Positions 23,722 through 31,634 of a DNA stretch of 58,989 bases are shown here, one piece after another. How positions within the stretch are numbered: the stretch's first letter is position 1; every line of letters starts with the position of its first letter. The position numbers were made by a program, and so were the translations under genes. The notes under the pieces were generated by a model that saw only the letters and a list, made by a program, of their open reading frames with translations, ran no database searches and was not told the origin of the DNA. The stretch is from JBJXHB01 sp046160725 (GTDB lineage: Bacteria > Pseudomonadota > Gammaproteobacteria > Burkholderiales > Burkholderiaceae_C). The stretch lies in assembly GCA_046160725.1 (NCBI GenBank), contig JBJXHB010000434.1, positions 1 to 58,989 of the forward strand, written 5' to 3'.

Positions 23722-24473
23722 TCAACGACGCCCTGCACATCAAGACCGTCGGCCTGGACCGTGAGCAGCATCGCACCCTGAAGCTCAATGTCGAGCACCG
23801 CGAGCCGACGCTGGCGGCCAACCTGCATGCCATCTTCCTGGCCACGGTCGAGTTCGCCGATGCCTGCCGCGACCTGCCCATCGTCTGGATCAACGCCGGC
23901 CAGGGGCCGGATGGACAGCCGGCCATCGCGCCGGTGGCCCTGCTGGGCATGAAGGCCGGCCAGAACCTGTGCATCCAGCCGGACGGCCGCTGGCGCACAC
24001 GTTACCTGCCGGTGATGATCCGGATGTATCCCTTCGGCATGGTGCGCGTGGGCGAGAACCAGCTGGTGTTGTGTGTCGACGAGAGCTGGGGCGGGCTCAA
24101 CCGGACTACCGGCAACGCGCTGTTCGAGCCCAGTGGCGAGCCCTCGGAGTTCACGCGTGGCATCCAGAAGCAGCTGGAGGAGTACGAGATGGAGGTCGAG
24201 CGCACGCGGCTGGTCGGCGCCAAGCTCAAGGAGCTGGGGCTGCTGCGCGACATGCGGTTCGATGCCACCACGCCGGACGGCACCAAGGTCGGCATCGACG
24301 GCTTCATGACGGTGGACGACGACAAGCTGCGCGGGCTCAAGGATGCCGACGTGCTGGAGCTCAACCGCATCGGCGTGCTCGGCCTGATCCATGCCCATCA
24401 GATCTCGCTGGGCAACACCGCCAAGCTGGTGGAGTGGATGCTGGAGGCACCGCCTGCAGCCGCGGCAAGCTGA
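23718..24473 (+). CDS. SapC family protein
   Basis: A 251-residue cytoplasmic protein of the SapC family (PF07277-type) by its layout: NVEHREPTLAANLHAIFLATVEFADACRDLPIVW at the N terminus shown here only in part, LGMKAGQNLCIQPDGRW, RYLPVMIRMYPFG and QLVLCVDE. The first described member belonged to an S-layer/surface-protein locus, but function is poorly defined across the family. The start is the GTG overlapping the CNNM/CorC stop (GTGA), so expression is coupled to that transporter. A helical segment (EYEMEVERTRLVGAKLKELGL, residues ~155-175) may mediate self-association. I am sure of the family, not of any activity. Confidence 0.82.
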   Translation: MINDALHIKTVGLDREQHRTLKLNVEHREPTLAANLHAIFLATVEFADACRDLPIVWINAGQGPDGQPAIAPVALLGMKAGQNLCIQPDGRWRTRYLPVMIRMYPFGMVRVGENQLVLCVDESWGGLNRTTGNALFEPSGEPSEFTRGIQKQLEEYEMEVERTRLVGAKLKELGLLRDMRFDATTPDGTKVGIDGFMTVDDDKLRGLKDADVLELNRIGVLGLIHAHQISLGNTAKLVEWMLEAPPAAAAS

Positions 24474-24555
24474 GGCACCTGCCGGGTCGCGTGCCAGCGC
24501 GGCCGGTTCCAGGGCCGGCGCCAAGTCAAGTAGCATCGCCCGGGTTTTCCCGCCC

Positions 24556-24560
24556 AGGAG
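24556..24560 (+). promoter_or_regulatory. Shine-Dalgarno deciding the paaG start
   Basis: AGGAG lies one base before the ATG at 24562 and seven bases before the ATG at 24568. Only the second spacing fits ribosome binding, so the gene is taken to start at 24568. Confidence 0.7.
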
Positions 24561-24567
24561 CATGCCG

Positions 24568-25362
24568 ATGTCAGAGCCGCTCGTCCTCGTCACCCATCAG
24601 GGGCCGGTGCGGCGTCTGACATTGAACCGCCCGCAGGCGCTGAACAGTTTTACCGGCGCACTCCACCGTGAGTTGCGGACGGCGCTGGATGCGGCTGCAG
24701 CGGATTCATCCGTGCGCTGCCTGGTGATCACCGGCAGCGGCCGCGGCTTCTGCGCCGGGCAGGACCTGAACGATCCGGACATGGCCGCCGGTCCCGGTGG
24801 CGCGCCCGACGTCGGGGCCGTGATCGAGCGCCTGTACAAGCCGCTGGCGCTGGCCATGCGCGCGCTGCCGATGCCGACCATTGCAGCGGTCAATGGCGTC
24901 GCGGCGGGTGCCGGCGCCAATTTCGCCTTGCTGTGCGACTTCGTCGTCGCGACGCGGTCGGCCAGTTTCATCCAGGCCTTCAGCAAGATTGGGCTGATTC
25001 CAGACTGCGGCGGCAGCTGGTTGCTGCCGCGCCTGGTTGGCCGGGCGCGTGCCCTCGGGCTGGCCATGACAGGCGACAAGCTGCCGGCCGAGGAGGCGGA
25101 GCGCATCGGGCTGATCTGGCGCGCAGTGGACGACGCCGGGTTCGAGGATGCGGTGCAGACCCTTGCGGGCCGACTGGCGACGATGCCCACCCAGGCGCTG
25201 GCCCAGACCCGGCGCCTGCTGGACGCCGCAATGCCGATGTCGCTGGCCGAGGCGCTGACCCTGGAGGGGCAGGTCCAGGGCCAGCTTGGGCGAGAGGGTG
25301 ACTTTGCCGAGGGCGTGGCCGCCTTTCAGCAGAAGCGCAGCCCTCGATTCAGTGATCGCTGA
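24568..25362 (+). CDS. paaG: PaaG-type 1,2-epoxyphenylacetyl-CoA isomerase
   Basis: A 264-residue crotonase. The oxyanion-hole strands ITGSGRGFCAGQDL and NGVAAGAGAN are intact. The two Glu residues of true hydratases are replaced (Asn in GAGAN, no Glu in SFIQAFSKIGL), while GLIPDCGGSW keeps the Asp that PaaG-type isomerases use. It should convert ring-1,2-epoxyphenylacetyl-CoA to 2-oxepin-2(3H)-ylideneacetyl-CoA, the second step of aerobic phenylacetate degradation after PaaABCDE. It stands 1.5 kb upstream of paaA, separated by a secreted hydrolase-like gene, and has no copy of the paaA palindrome in its 94-bp upstream gap. A very similar paralogue lies at 48065. Confidence 0.85.
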   Translation: MSEPLVLVTHQGPVRRLTLNRPQALNSFTGALHRELRTALDAAAADSSVRCLVITGSGRGFCAGQDLNDPDMAAGPGGAPDVGAVIERLYKPLALAMRALPMPTIAAVNGVAAGAGANFALLCDFVVATRSASFIQAFSKIGLIPDCGGSWLLPRLVGRARALGLAMTGDKLPAEEAERIGLIWRAVDDAGFEDAVQTLAGRLATMPTQALAQTRRLLDAAMPMSLAEALTLEGQVQGQLGREGDFAEGVAAFQQKRSPRFSDR

Positions 25363-25375
25363 GCGGCGGCCGGCC

Positions 25376-26707
25376 ATGCGGCACCTCGGAACTGTCGTGC
25401 TGGCATTGGCCGCTGCCTTGTCGGCGGGCGGCGCCCGGGGCTGGAGCGGACATGCCCTGTGCACCTGGCAGGCCCTGTCGGTGATGCCACAGGTCAACCA
25501 GCCGCGGGTGCGGGTGGAGACACTGGAGGCCTTCCTGTCGGCGCAGGCGCCACGGGTTCAGGCGGCGCTGGACGAGGCCGAGACCTGGGCACGGGCCAAT
25601 GTGCCGGACTATGCCGCCCGGCCGGACGCGCTGGCGTTCCGGGTCGACGCGGCTGCGCCGGACCTGCGGGCGCGGTTCCTCAATGCCCTGCGCATCAACC
25701 CGGCGGCACGGCTGCCGCTGTTCGTGCAGTTGCGGCCCGGCAATGTCGGCCATGCCACGCTGGCCTGGGAACGCATCACCACGCTGAAGGGCGGCGCGGG
25801 TGCGCGCGAGCATCGGTTCGCAGCCCTGGAGCCGGGCGATGAGCTGCCGGCGCTGGAGGTGGTGGCCACGGCGTCGAACGAGCCGGACTATGGCCTGGAC
25901 CTCGGCCTGTGGGACGACAGCCATGCCGAGGTCGCGCCGCGCTTCGGCTTTGGCCGGCAGCCCTTCGGTAACCCGGCGGTGACCTACTCCGGCCAGGCAC
26001 CCTTCCACATGGGCTTCTTCCACGAGTCGCGCATCGTCTACCTGGCCGCGGGCTTCCTGAAGCGCACCTATCCGGAGCTTCGGGTGCAGCAGTTCAGTGC
26101 GCTGGCCCGTGTCGCCTTTGCCCAGGGGCATGCCTACTGGGGCTGGCGCTTCACGGGCTGGGCCCTGCACTATGTCCAGGACCTGACCCAGCCGTACCAT
26201 GCCCGCGTCCTGCCCGGTGTCAGCACGGCGCGCATGCTGTGGATCAACGCGCTGGACAAGGTCGGCTCCGAGCAGGCCAAGAACGACGCCATCAACCTGG
26301 TGACCAACCGGCACACGGTGGTCGAGGCCTATCAGTTCCGCCGCATGCAGCGTGCCTATGAGCGCAGCGACTACACCGACCTGCTGCTGGTCGCATTGCG
26401 TGACGACGCCAGCGACGACCAGCACCGTGTGTACCAGCCGTCGTCCACGCGACAGCGCGTGGCCCTGGAGTCGGCCGCCGCGGCCGATGAGCTCGATGCC
26501 CAGCTGGCGCGCACCTTTCCAGCCAGCTATGTCAGCGACCCCAAGGTGGTGATCTCCGGCGACACGCCCATGCCAGACCTGCATGCGCTGCTCAGCCAGG
26601 GTCCGCAGGCCGAGCATGACGAGCTGGCCAAGCAGCTGGCCCGGCTGCTGGGCAACCTGGGACGCCACTCGCGGGCGTTGGTACGCGCCATCCTGGGTTT
26701 GTCCTGA
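25376..26707 (+). CDS. Secreted S1/P1 nuclease- or phospholipase C-like zinc hydrolase
   Basis: A 443-residue exported protein. The signal peptide ends at GGARG, and the mature protein begins WSGHALCTWQAL, matching the Trp1-plus-His zinc signature of the S1/P1 nuclease and bacterial phospholipase C superfamily. A second zinc block HYVQDLTQPYHA (H-x3-D-x6-H arrangement) lies near residue 271, with SALARVAFAQGHAYWGWRF before it and HTVVEAYQF as the likely later His/Glu ligand region. It is longer than P1 nuclease (~270), with about 200 extra residues between the first and second metal blocks. Probably periplasmic or secreted, cleaving phosphodiesters. It starts 13 bp after paaG and precedes the paaA promoter; a role in phenylacetate use is not obvious. 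Confidence 0.7.
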   Translation: MRHLGTVVLALAAALSAGGARGWSGHALCTWQALSVMPQVNQPRVRVETLEAFLSAQAPRVQAALDEAETWARANVPDYAARPDALAFRVDAAAPDLRARFLNALRINPAARLPLFVQLRPGNVGHATLAWERITTLKGGAGAREHRFAALEPGDELPALEVVATASNEPDYGLDLGLWDDSHAEVAPRFGFGRQPFGNPAVTYSGQAPFHMGFFHESRIVYLAAGFLKRTYPELRVQQFSALARVAFAQGHAYWGWRFTGWALHYVQDLTQPYHARVLPGVSTARMLWINALDKVGSEQAKNDAINLVTNRHTVVEAYQFRRMQRAYERSDYTDLLLVALRDDASDDQHRVYQPSSTRQRVALESAAAADELDAQLARTFPASYVSDPKVVISGDTPMPDLHALLSQGPQAEHDELAKQLARLLGNLGRHSRALVRAILGLS

Positions 26708-26739
26708 GCCCTGCGCGGCCCCGCCCGGCGCCGCTGCGG

Positions 26740-26769
26740 TTGACGCCGGTCCTGTCCGACCGCGACAAT
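26740..26769 (+). promoter_or_regulatory. Sigma70-type promoter of the paaA operon
   Basis: TTGACG (26740-26745) and GACAAT (26764-26769) are separated by 18 bases, a good sigma70 match. Transcription would start near 26776, about 79 bases before the paaA start codon and just upstream of the palindromic operator. Confidence 0.65.
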
Positions 26770-26782
26770 GCGGCCTATTCCC

Positions 26783-26798
26783 GACCGACCGGTCGGTC
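26783..26798. promoter_or_regulatory. Perfect palindromic operator, PaaR (TetR)-like
   Basis: GACCGACCGGTCGGTC is a perfect 16-bp palindrome starting about seven bases after the predicted transcription start of paaA, a position where a bound repressor blocks elongation or open-complex formation. The ACCGACCGGTCGGT-type core resembles, from memory, sites of TetR-family PaaR regulators that respond to phenylacetyl-CoA; the regulator gene is not in the window. Confidence 0.65.
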
Positions 26799-26841
26799 AA
26801 TGAATGACCATCCCGCCGGACGGCGGCCCGCCGCTTGGCGC

Positions 26842-26846
26842 AGGAG
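26842..26846 (+). promoter_or_regulatory. Shine-Dalgarno deciding the paaA start
   Basis: AGGAG lies eight bases before the ATG at 26855. The earlier in-frame ATG at 26804 has no such site and falls within the leader, so paaA is started at 26855. Confidence 0.75.
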
Positions 26847-26854
26847 ACCACCGC

Positions 26855-27874
26855 ATGTACACCCAGGCCATGGACACCATGGGCCGCGACGGCGAGCCCA
26901 CCGACGCCACCCGGCCGCTGCGCTCGGCCGACGAGCTGGAGCTGCAACGTCGCTTCGATGCGCGCATTGACGCCGGCGAGTTCATCGAGGCCAAGGACTG
27001 GATGCCTGATAACTACCGGCGCACGCTGGTGCGGCAGATCAGCCAGCATGCGCACTCGGAGATCGTGGGCATGCTGCCCGAGGGCAACTGGGCCACCCGC
27101 GCGCCCACGCTCAAGCGCAAGGCCATCCTGCTGGCCAAGATCCAGGACGAGGGCGGGCACGGCCTGTACCTGTATGCCGCGGCCGAGACACTGGGTGTCA
27201 GCCGCGACGAGCTGGTCGAGGCCCTGCATGCCGGCCGCGCCAAGTACAGCTCGATCTTCAATTACCCGACGCTGAGCTGGGCCGATATCGGCGTGATCGG
27301 CTGGTTGGTCGACGGCGCGGCGATCATGAACCAGGTGCCGATCTGCCGCTGCTCGTTCGCGCCGTATGCACGCGCCATGATCCGCATCTGCCGCGAGGAG
27401 AGCTTTCATCAGCGCCAGGGCTACGACGCGCTGTTGACGATGATGACCGAAGGCACCGCCGCCCAGCGCGCGATGGTGCAGGACGCCGTCAACCGCTGGT
27501 GGTGGCCGAGCCTGATGATGTTCGGCCCGCCCGACGACCAGAGTCCGAACAGCGCACAGGGCATGCGCTGGGGCATCAAGCGCATCAGCAACGACACGCT
27601 GCGCCAGAAGTTTGTCGATGCCACGGTGCAGCAGGCCGGGGTGCTGGGCGTGACGCTTCCAGACCCGGACCTGCGCTGGAACGAGGCCCGCCAGGCGCAC
27701 GACTTCGGCACCATCGACTGGGCCGAGTTCTGGCGCGTGGTCGGCGGCGACGGCCCCTGCAACCGCGAGCGGCTGGCGGCCCGCGTCAAGGCCTGGGACG
27801 AGGGCGCCTGGGTGCGCGAGGCCGCGCTGGCCCATGCCGCCAAGCACCAGGCGCCGTTGCGCGCCGCCGCCTGA
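26855..27874 (+). CDS. paaA: Phenylacetyl-CoA epoxidase catalytic subunit PaaA
   Basis: A 339-residue diiron monooxygenase subunit. Iron-ligand segments are recognisable: an early Glu/His region (QHAHSEIVGMLPEG), DEGGHGLYLYAAAETLG and CREESFHQRQGYDAL, i.e. the two Glu-x2-His-type half sites of bacterial multicomponent monooxygenases. With PaaC as scaffold, PaaB as adaptor and PaaE as reductase it inserts one oxygen atom into the aromatic ring of phenylacetyl-CoA. Length matches the family (309-340). It is the first gene of paaABCDE, 15 bp ahead of paaB, under the promoter/operator at 26740-26798. Confidence 0.97.
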   Translation: MYTQAMDTMGRDGEPTDATRPLRSADELELQRRFDARIDAGEFIEAKDWMPDNYRRTLVRQISQHAHSEIVGMLPEGNWATRAPTLKRKAILLAKIQDEGGHGLYLYAAAETLGVSRDELVEALHAGRAKYSSIFNYPTLSWADIGVIGWLVDGAAIMNQVPICRCSFAPYARAMIRICREESFHQRQGYDALLTMMTEGTAAQRAMVQDAVNRWWWPSLMMFGPPDDQSPNSAQGMRWGIKRISNDTLRQKFVDATVQQAGVLGVTLPDPDLRWNEARQAHDFGTIDWAEFWRVVGGDGPCNRERLAARVKAWDEGAWVREAALAHAAKHQAPLRAAA

Positions 27875-27889
27875 TCAAGGAGACCTGCG

Positions 27890-28195
27890 ATGACCGACAA
27901 CACATCCGTTCCCAAGGCCGAGTGGCCGCTCTGGGAGGTCTTCGTGCGCAGCAAGGCCGGGCTGGACCACAAGCACTGTGGCAGCCTGCATGCCGCTGAT
28001 GGCGCCATGGCGCTGCAGATGGCACGCGAGGTCTATACCCGGCGCCAGGAGGGCACCAGCGTGTGGGTGGTGCGTTCCGACCAGATCATCGCCAGCGACC
28101 CCGGCGACAAGGCCATGCTGTTCGACCCGATGGAGGACAAGGTCTACCGCCATCCCACCTTCTACAAGCTGCCGACCTCGGTCGACCACATGTAG
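27890..28195 (+). CDS. paaB: Phenylacetyl-CoA epoxidase subunit PaaB
   Basis: A 101-residue PaaB subunit, of normal size. Family features are WPLWEVFVRSKAGLDHKHCG at the N terminus, VYTRRQEGTSVWVVRS in the middle and a C-terminal YRHPTFYKLP. PaaB has no catalytic residues; it bridges PaaAC heterodimers and helps dock the reductase PaaE. A strong AAGGAG (27877-27882) lies seven bases upstream of the ATG. It sits between paaA and paaC in the usual order. Confidence 0.96.
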   Translation: MTDNTSVPKAEWPLWEVFVRSKAGLDHKHCGSLHAADGAMALQMAREVYTRRQEGTSVWVVRSDQIIASDPGDKAMLFDPMEDKVYRHPTFYKLPTSVDHM

Positions 28196-28211
28196 GGCGG
28201 GCAGCGGCACC

Positions 28212-29027
28212 ATGCAAGCATCCGTGACACCCGGCCGCGACCCGGCCACGCAGTACCTGCTGCGCATCGGCGACACCTGCCTGATCCATGCCCAGCGCCT
28301 GGCCGAATGGACGGGCCATGCGCCGGTGCTGGAGGAGGACATTGCGCTGTCCAACCTGGCGCTGGACCTGATCGGCCAGGCCCGCGCCGTGCTGACGCTC
28401 GCCGGCCAGCGTGGCGCGCAGGCCGGCGCCGCGGCGCTGGACGAGGACCAGCTCGCCTTCCTGCGCGACGAGCGCGACTACCGCAACCCGACCCTGGTGG
28501 AACTGCCCAACCAGCCGGGCAACGGCAACAGCCGTCCTGGCGACTTTGCGGTCACGCAGCTGCGCAATGCCATGGTCGCGCTGTGGCTGCGCCTGCTGTG
28601 GCAGCGGCTGGAGACATCTTCCGACACCGAGCTGGCGGCCATCGCCGGCAAGGCGGTCAAGGAGGCGCGCTACCACTGGGAGCATGCGGCCGGCTGGGTG
28701 CTGCGCCTGGGCGACGGCACAGCGCAGTCGCAGCAGCGCATGCAGCAGGCCCTGGCGCACCTGTGGCCGTATGCGGCCGAGCTGTTCGAGGCCGATACGG
28801 CCGATGCGGCGGCGCAGGTGGCCGACCTCGGGCCGTCTGTTGCCGAGCTGCAGACGCCCTGGCGTGCCGAAATGGATGCGCTGCTGCGCGAGGCCACGCT
28901 GGGCCCGGCACCGGCCTTCGGTGCCTTCCGGTCTACCGGGTCGCGCGGCGTGCACAGCGAGCACATGGGCTATGTGCTGGCCGAGATGCAGCAGCTGCAG
29001 CGGCAGTTTCCAGGGGCGCGGTGGTGA
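28212..29027 (+). CDS. paaC: Phenylacetyl-CoA epoxidase structural subunit PaaC
   Basis: A 271-residue ferritin-like subunit from ATG 28212, preferred over longer frames that overlap paaB. Conserved stretches include LRIGDTCLIHAQRLAEWTGH, DIALSNLALDLIGQAR, FLRDERDYRNPTLVELPN, KAVKEARYHWEHA and a C-terminal GVHSEHMGYVLAEMQ. PaaC forms the heterodimer with PaaA and is itself catalytically inactive because it lacks the diiron site. The stop overlaps the GTG start of paaD by four bases (GTGA). Confidence 0.95.
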   Translation: MQASVTPGRDPATQYLLRIGDTCLIHAQRLAEWTGHAPVLEEDIALSNLALDLIGQARAVLTLAGQRGAQAGAAALDEDQLAFLRDERDYRNPTLVELPNQPGNGNSRPGDFAVTQLRNAMVALWLRLLWQRLETSSDTELAAIAGKAVKEARYHWEHAAGWVLRLGDGTAQSQQRMQQALAHLWPYAAELFEADTADAAAQVADLGPSVAELQTPWRAEMDALLREATLGPAPAFGAFRSTGSRGVHSEHMGYVLAEMQQLQRQFPGARW

Positions 29028-29596
29028 GCGCCGTCGCCCTGGCCGGCGCTTCGGCGCTGCCCGGCGGCGACGCTGCGCCGGGTGCCGACGCGCCGGGCCG
29101 CATTGCCCAGGCCTGGGCCGCACTGGCCGAGGTGCCGGACCCGGAAGTGCCGGCCCTGTCGGTATGCGACCTGGGGCTGGTGCGCGAGCTGGCCGAGGCC
29201 GATGACGGCCACCTGGTGGTGACGCTGACGCCCACCTACAGCGGCTGCCCGGCGACCGAGGTCATCGAGGCCAGCGTGCTGGCCGCGTTGCGCATGGCCG
29301 GCCTCGGCCCGGCGCGGGCCGTCACCCGGCGCAGCCCGGCCTGGACCACCGACTGGATCAGCGCCGAGGGCCGGCGCAAGCTGCTTGACTACGGCATCGC
29401 GCCGCCCGGGCCCACCGCGGCCGATACCGGTGGCGCGGTGCCGATCCGGCTGTACCGGCGCACCATCGGGCCCGCCTGCCCGCGCTGCGCCAGCGGCCGC
29501 ACCGAGCGGCTCAGCGCCTTTGGCTCCACGGCCTGCAAGTCGCTGCATCGCTGCCTGGACTGCCGCGAGCCCTTCGAGCACTTCAAGCCCATCTGA
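29024..29596 (+). CDS. paaD: PaaD, Fe-S maturation factor of the phenylacetyl-CoA epoxidase
   Basis: A 190-residue MIP18/DUF59-family protein with a GTG start overlapping the paaC stop; a GGGG seven bases upstream supports this start over the GTG at 29021. The N-terminal domain has EVPDPEVPALSVCDLGLVR and TPTYSGCPATE, the Cys of which is conserved in MIP18 proteins. The C-terminal extension carries a CPRC...CLDC four-Cys knuckle. PaaD is needed for epoxidase activity, probably by helping assemble the diiron or Fe-S centres. Slightly longer than E. coli PaaD because of an Ala/Gly-rich N-terminal extension (~25 residues). Confidence 0.93.
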   Translation: MSAVALAGASALPGGDAAPGADAPGRIAQAWAALAEVPDPEVPALSVCDLGLVRELAEADDGHLVVTLTPTYSGCPATEVIEASVLAALRMAGLGPARAVTRRSPAWTTDWISAEGRRKLLDYGIAPPGPTAADTGGAVPIRLYRRTIGPACPRCASGRTERLSAFGSTACKSLHRCLDCREPFEHFKPI

Positions 29597-29669
29597 CCGG
29601 GGCGCGGCCCGGTATTGCCTGACGCCGCCGTTACCAGACGCCGCCATTCCCGACCCACAGGACTTCGCC

Positions 29670-30761
29670 ATGAGCGTGCTGTTCCATCCCCTGCGCGTGC
29701 GCGCGATCGAACCCGACACCGACGAGGCCGTCGTCGTCAGCTTCGACGTGCCGCCGGACCTGCGGGCCACCTTCGGCTTCACCCAGGGCCAGTACCTGAC
29801 GCTGCGGGCTCAGGTGGACGGCCAGGACCTGCGCCGGTCGTACTCGATCTGCGCCGGCGTGGACGACGGCGAACTGCGAGTGGGCGTGCGCCGGGTGCGC
29901 GACGGCGTGTTCAGCAACTGGATCAACCAGCGGCTGCGGCCTGGCGACGAGGTGCAGGTGATGGCGCCGCAGGGCCGCTTCTTCGTGCCCACCGACGCGG
30001 CCGCGCGGCGCAGCTACCTGGGCATTGCCGGCGGCAGCGGCATCACGCCCATCCTGTCGATCCTGAAGACGGTGCTCGGCCGCGAGCCCCTGTCGCGCTT
30101 CACGCTGGTCTACGGCAACCGCATGCTGCGCTCGACCATGTTCAAGGAGGAACTGGAGGACCTGAAGAACCGCTACCTCGCGCGCCTGGCCCTGCACCAT
30201 GTGTTCAGCGACGAGCCGACCGAGCTGCCGTTGAACCACGGCGTGATGAACCGCGACAAGATCGGCGACTTCCTGCGCGCGCTCGTGCCGGCCGCCGGCA
30301 TCGACCATGCGTTCATCTGCGGCCCGTACCAGATGAACGACGAGGCCGATGCCGCGCTGCGTGACGCCGGCGTGCCGCAGGAGCGTATCCACATCGAGCG
30401 CTTCGGCGTGGCGCCGCAGGCGCCGGGCGCCGGCCCTGTCGGCGCGGTGATGCATCAGGCCGCGGCCGGCGATGCCGAGCGGGCGCGGATCGTCATCATC
30501 CGCGACGGCCTGGAGCGGGAGGTCGATTTCCACAAGGACCAGCCCAGCATCCTGGACTGCGCCAGCGCGGCCGGGCTGGAGGTGCCGTTCTCCTGCACCT
30601 CCGGTGTGTGCGGCACCTGCCGGGCCAAGGTGCTGGAGGGCGCGGTGCGCATGGAGCGCAACTTCGCGCTCGACAAGGCAGAGGTCGCCGCGGGCTTCGT
30701 GCTGACCTGCCAGGCCCATCCCACCACCGAGCGGGTGGTGCTGTCCTTCGACGCCCGCTGA
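29670..30761 (+). CDS. paaE: Phenylacetyl-CoA epoxidase reductase PaaE
   Basis: A 363-residue flavin/iron-sulfur reductase. The FAD domain carries RRSYSICAG, the NAD(P) domain LGIAGGSGITPILS and FICGPYQMND, and the C-terminal plant-type [2Fe-2S] ferredoxin domain has Cys309, Cys314, Cys317 and Cys347. Electrons pass from NAD(P)H through FAD and the cluster to the PaaA diiron centre. An AGGA eight bases upstream supports ATG 29670. It lies 73 bp after paaD and 18 bp before a TauE/SafE permease gene that is not part of the usual paa set. Confidence 0.96.
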   Translation: MSVLFHPLRVRAIEPDTDEAVVVSFDVPPDLRATFGFTQGQYLTLRAQVDGQDLRRSYSICAGVDDGELRVGVRRVRDGVFSNWINQRLRPGDEVQVMAPQGRFFVPTDAAARRSYLGIAGGSGITPILSILKTVLGREPLSRFTLVYGNRMLRSTMFKEELEDLKNRYLARLALHHVFSDEPTELPLNHGVMNRDKIGDFLRALVPAAGIDHAFICGPYQMNDEADAALRDAGVPQERIHIERFGVAPQAPGAGPVGAVMHQAAAGDAERARIVIIRDGLEREVDFHKDQPSILDCASAAGLEVPFSCTSGVCGTCRAKVLEGAVRMERNFALDKAEVAAGFVLTCQAHPTTERVVLSFDAR

Positions 30762-30779
30762 CGCCGCGGCATCAGCGCC

Positions 30780-31538
30780 GTGGACTTCATTGGTGGGTTG
30801 TGGGCGCAGGGCGGGCAGGACCTGCTGCTGGCCTGCGCCGTGGCGCTGGCGGCATCCATCCTGGGTGGCCTGTCGGGTTTCGGTACCGGGCTGGCGCTGC
30901 CAGGATTCCTGGTCCCGGTGGTCGGCGTGGCCCATGTGGTGCCGGTGATGGCAATGGCCATGCTGTTCAACAACGGCAGCCGGGCGGTGGCCTTCCGGCG
31001 CGAGGTGGCCTGGGCCCATGCGCGGCGCATCCTGCTACCCGGGCTGCCAGCCTGCCTGCTCGGGGCCTGGACCTATACGCTGCTGCCGCCCCGTGCCGTG
31101 GCCTGGGTGCTCGGCTTGTTTCTGCTGGCCAGCGTGCCGTTGCGGCGCTGGCTGGCCGCCCGTGCGTGGAAATTGCCGCCGCCCGGCGAGGCCACAGCGG
31201 GCGCGGCCTTCGGCTGGCTCAACGGCGGGTTGACGGGCACCGGCATCCTGCTGATTTCCATCCTGATGGCATCCGGCCTGGGCGGCGCCACCCTGGTGGC
31301 CACCGATGCGCTGATCTCGCTGACCATGGGCCTGGGCAAGGTGTTGATGTTCAACCGCCTGGACGCACTGGACCTGCGGCTGGCCACGGTGGGCCTGCTG
31401 GTCGGGCTGGCGACGATCCCCGGCGCCTTCATCGCACGCGCCCTGCTGGCGCGTATGCCCATCCGGGTGCATGCCGTGCTGATGGAAGCCGTCATCTTGA
31501 CCGGTGCCCTGGCGATGCTGCGGCAGGCCCTGGCATGA
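30780..31538 (+). CDS. TauE/SafE-family membrane permease
   Basis: A 252-residue polytopic protein with about seven or eight hydrophobic helices; no large soluble domain. Family features include GGLSGFGTGLALPGFLVP in the first hairpin and the internal repeat FGWLNGGLTGTGILLISILM. TauE/SafE proteins export or import sulfite, sulfoacetate or other organic anions. It begins with a GTG 18 bp after paaE and lies before paaZ on the same strand, so it is part of the paa transcript and might move an aromatic acid or a pathway by-product; that link is inference from position only. Confidence 0.82.
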   Translation: MDFIGGLWAQGGQDLLLACAVALAASILGGLSGFGTGLALPGFLVPVVGVAHVVPVMAMAMLFNNGSRAVAFRREVAWAHARRILLPGLPACLLGAWTYTLLPPRAVAWVLGLFLLASVPLRRWLAARAWKLPPPGEATAGAAFGWLNGGLTGTGILLISILMASGLGGATLVATDALISLTMGLGKVLMFNRLDALDLRLATVGLLVGLATIPGAFIARALLARMPIRVHAVLMEAVILTGALAMLRQALA

Positions 31539-31634
31539 CGGCGGCTGCCCGTCACGCATCGGCGGCACTGCGCTGAGGTACGCTGCCGCGCGACCTATGG
31601 CGCCTCGACCATTTCGACCCCTGGACAGACCGAC

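Noticed and set aside
26804..26854. Upstream in-frame ATG for paaA
   Set aside because: It lies in the leader just after the operator, lacks a Shine-Dalgarno and adds non-family residues; AGGAG fits the ATG at 26855.
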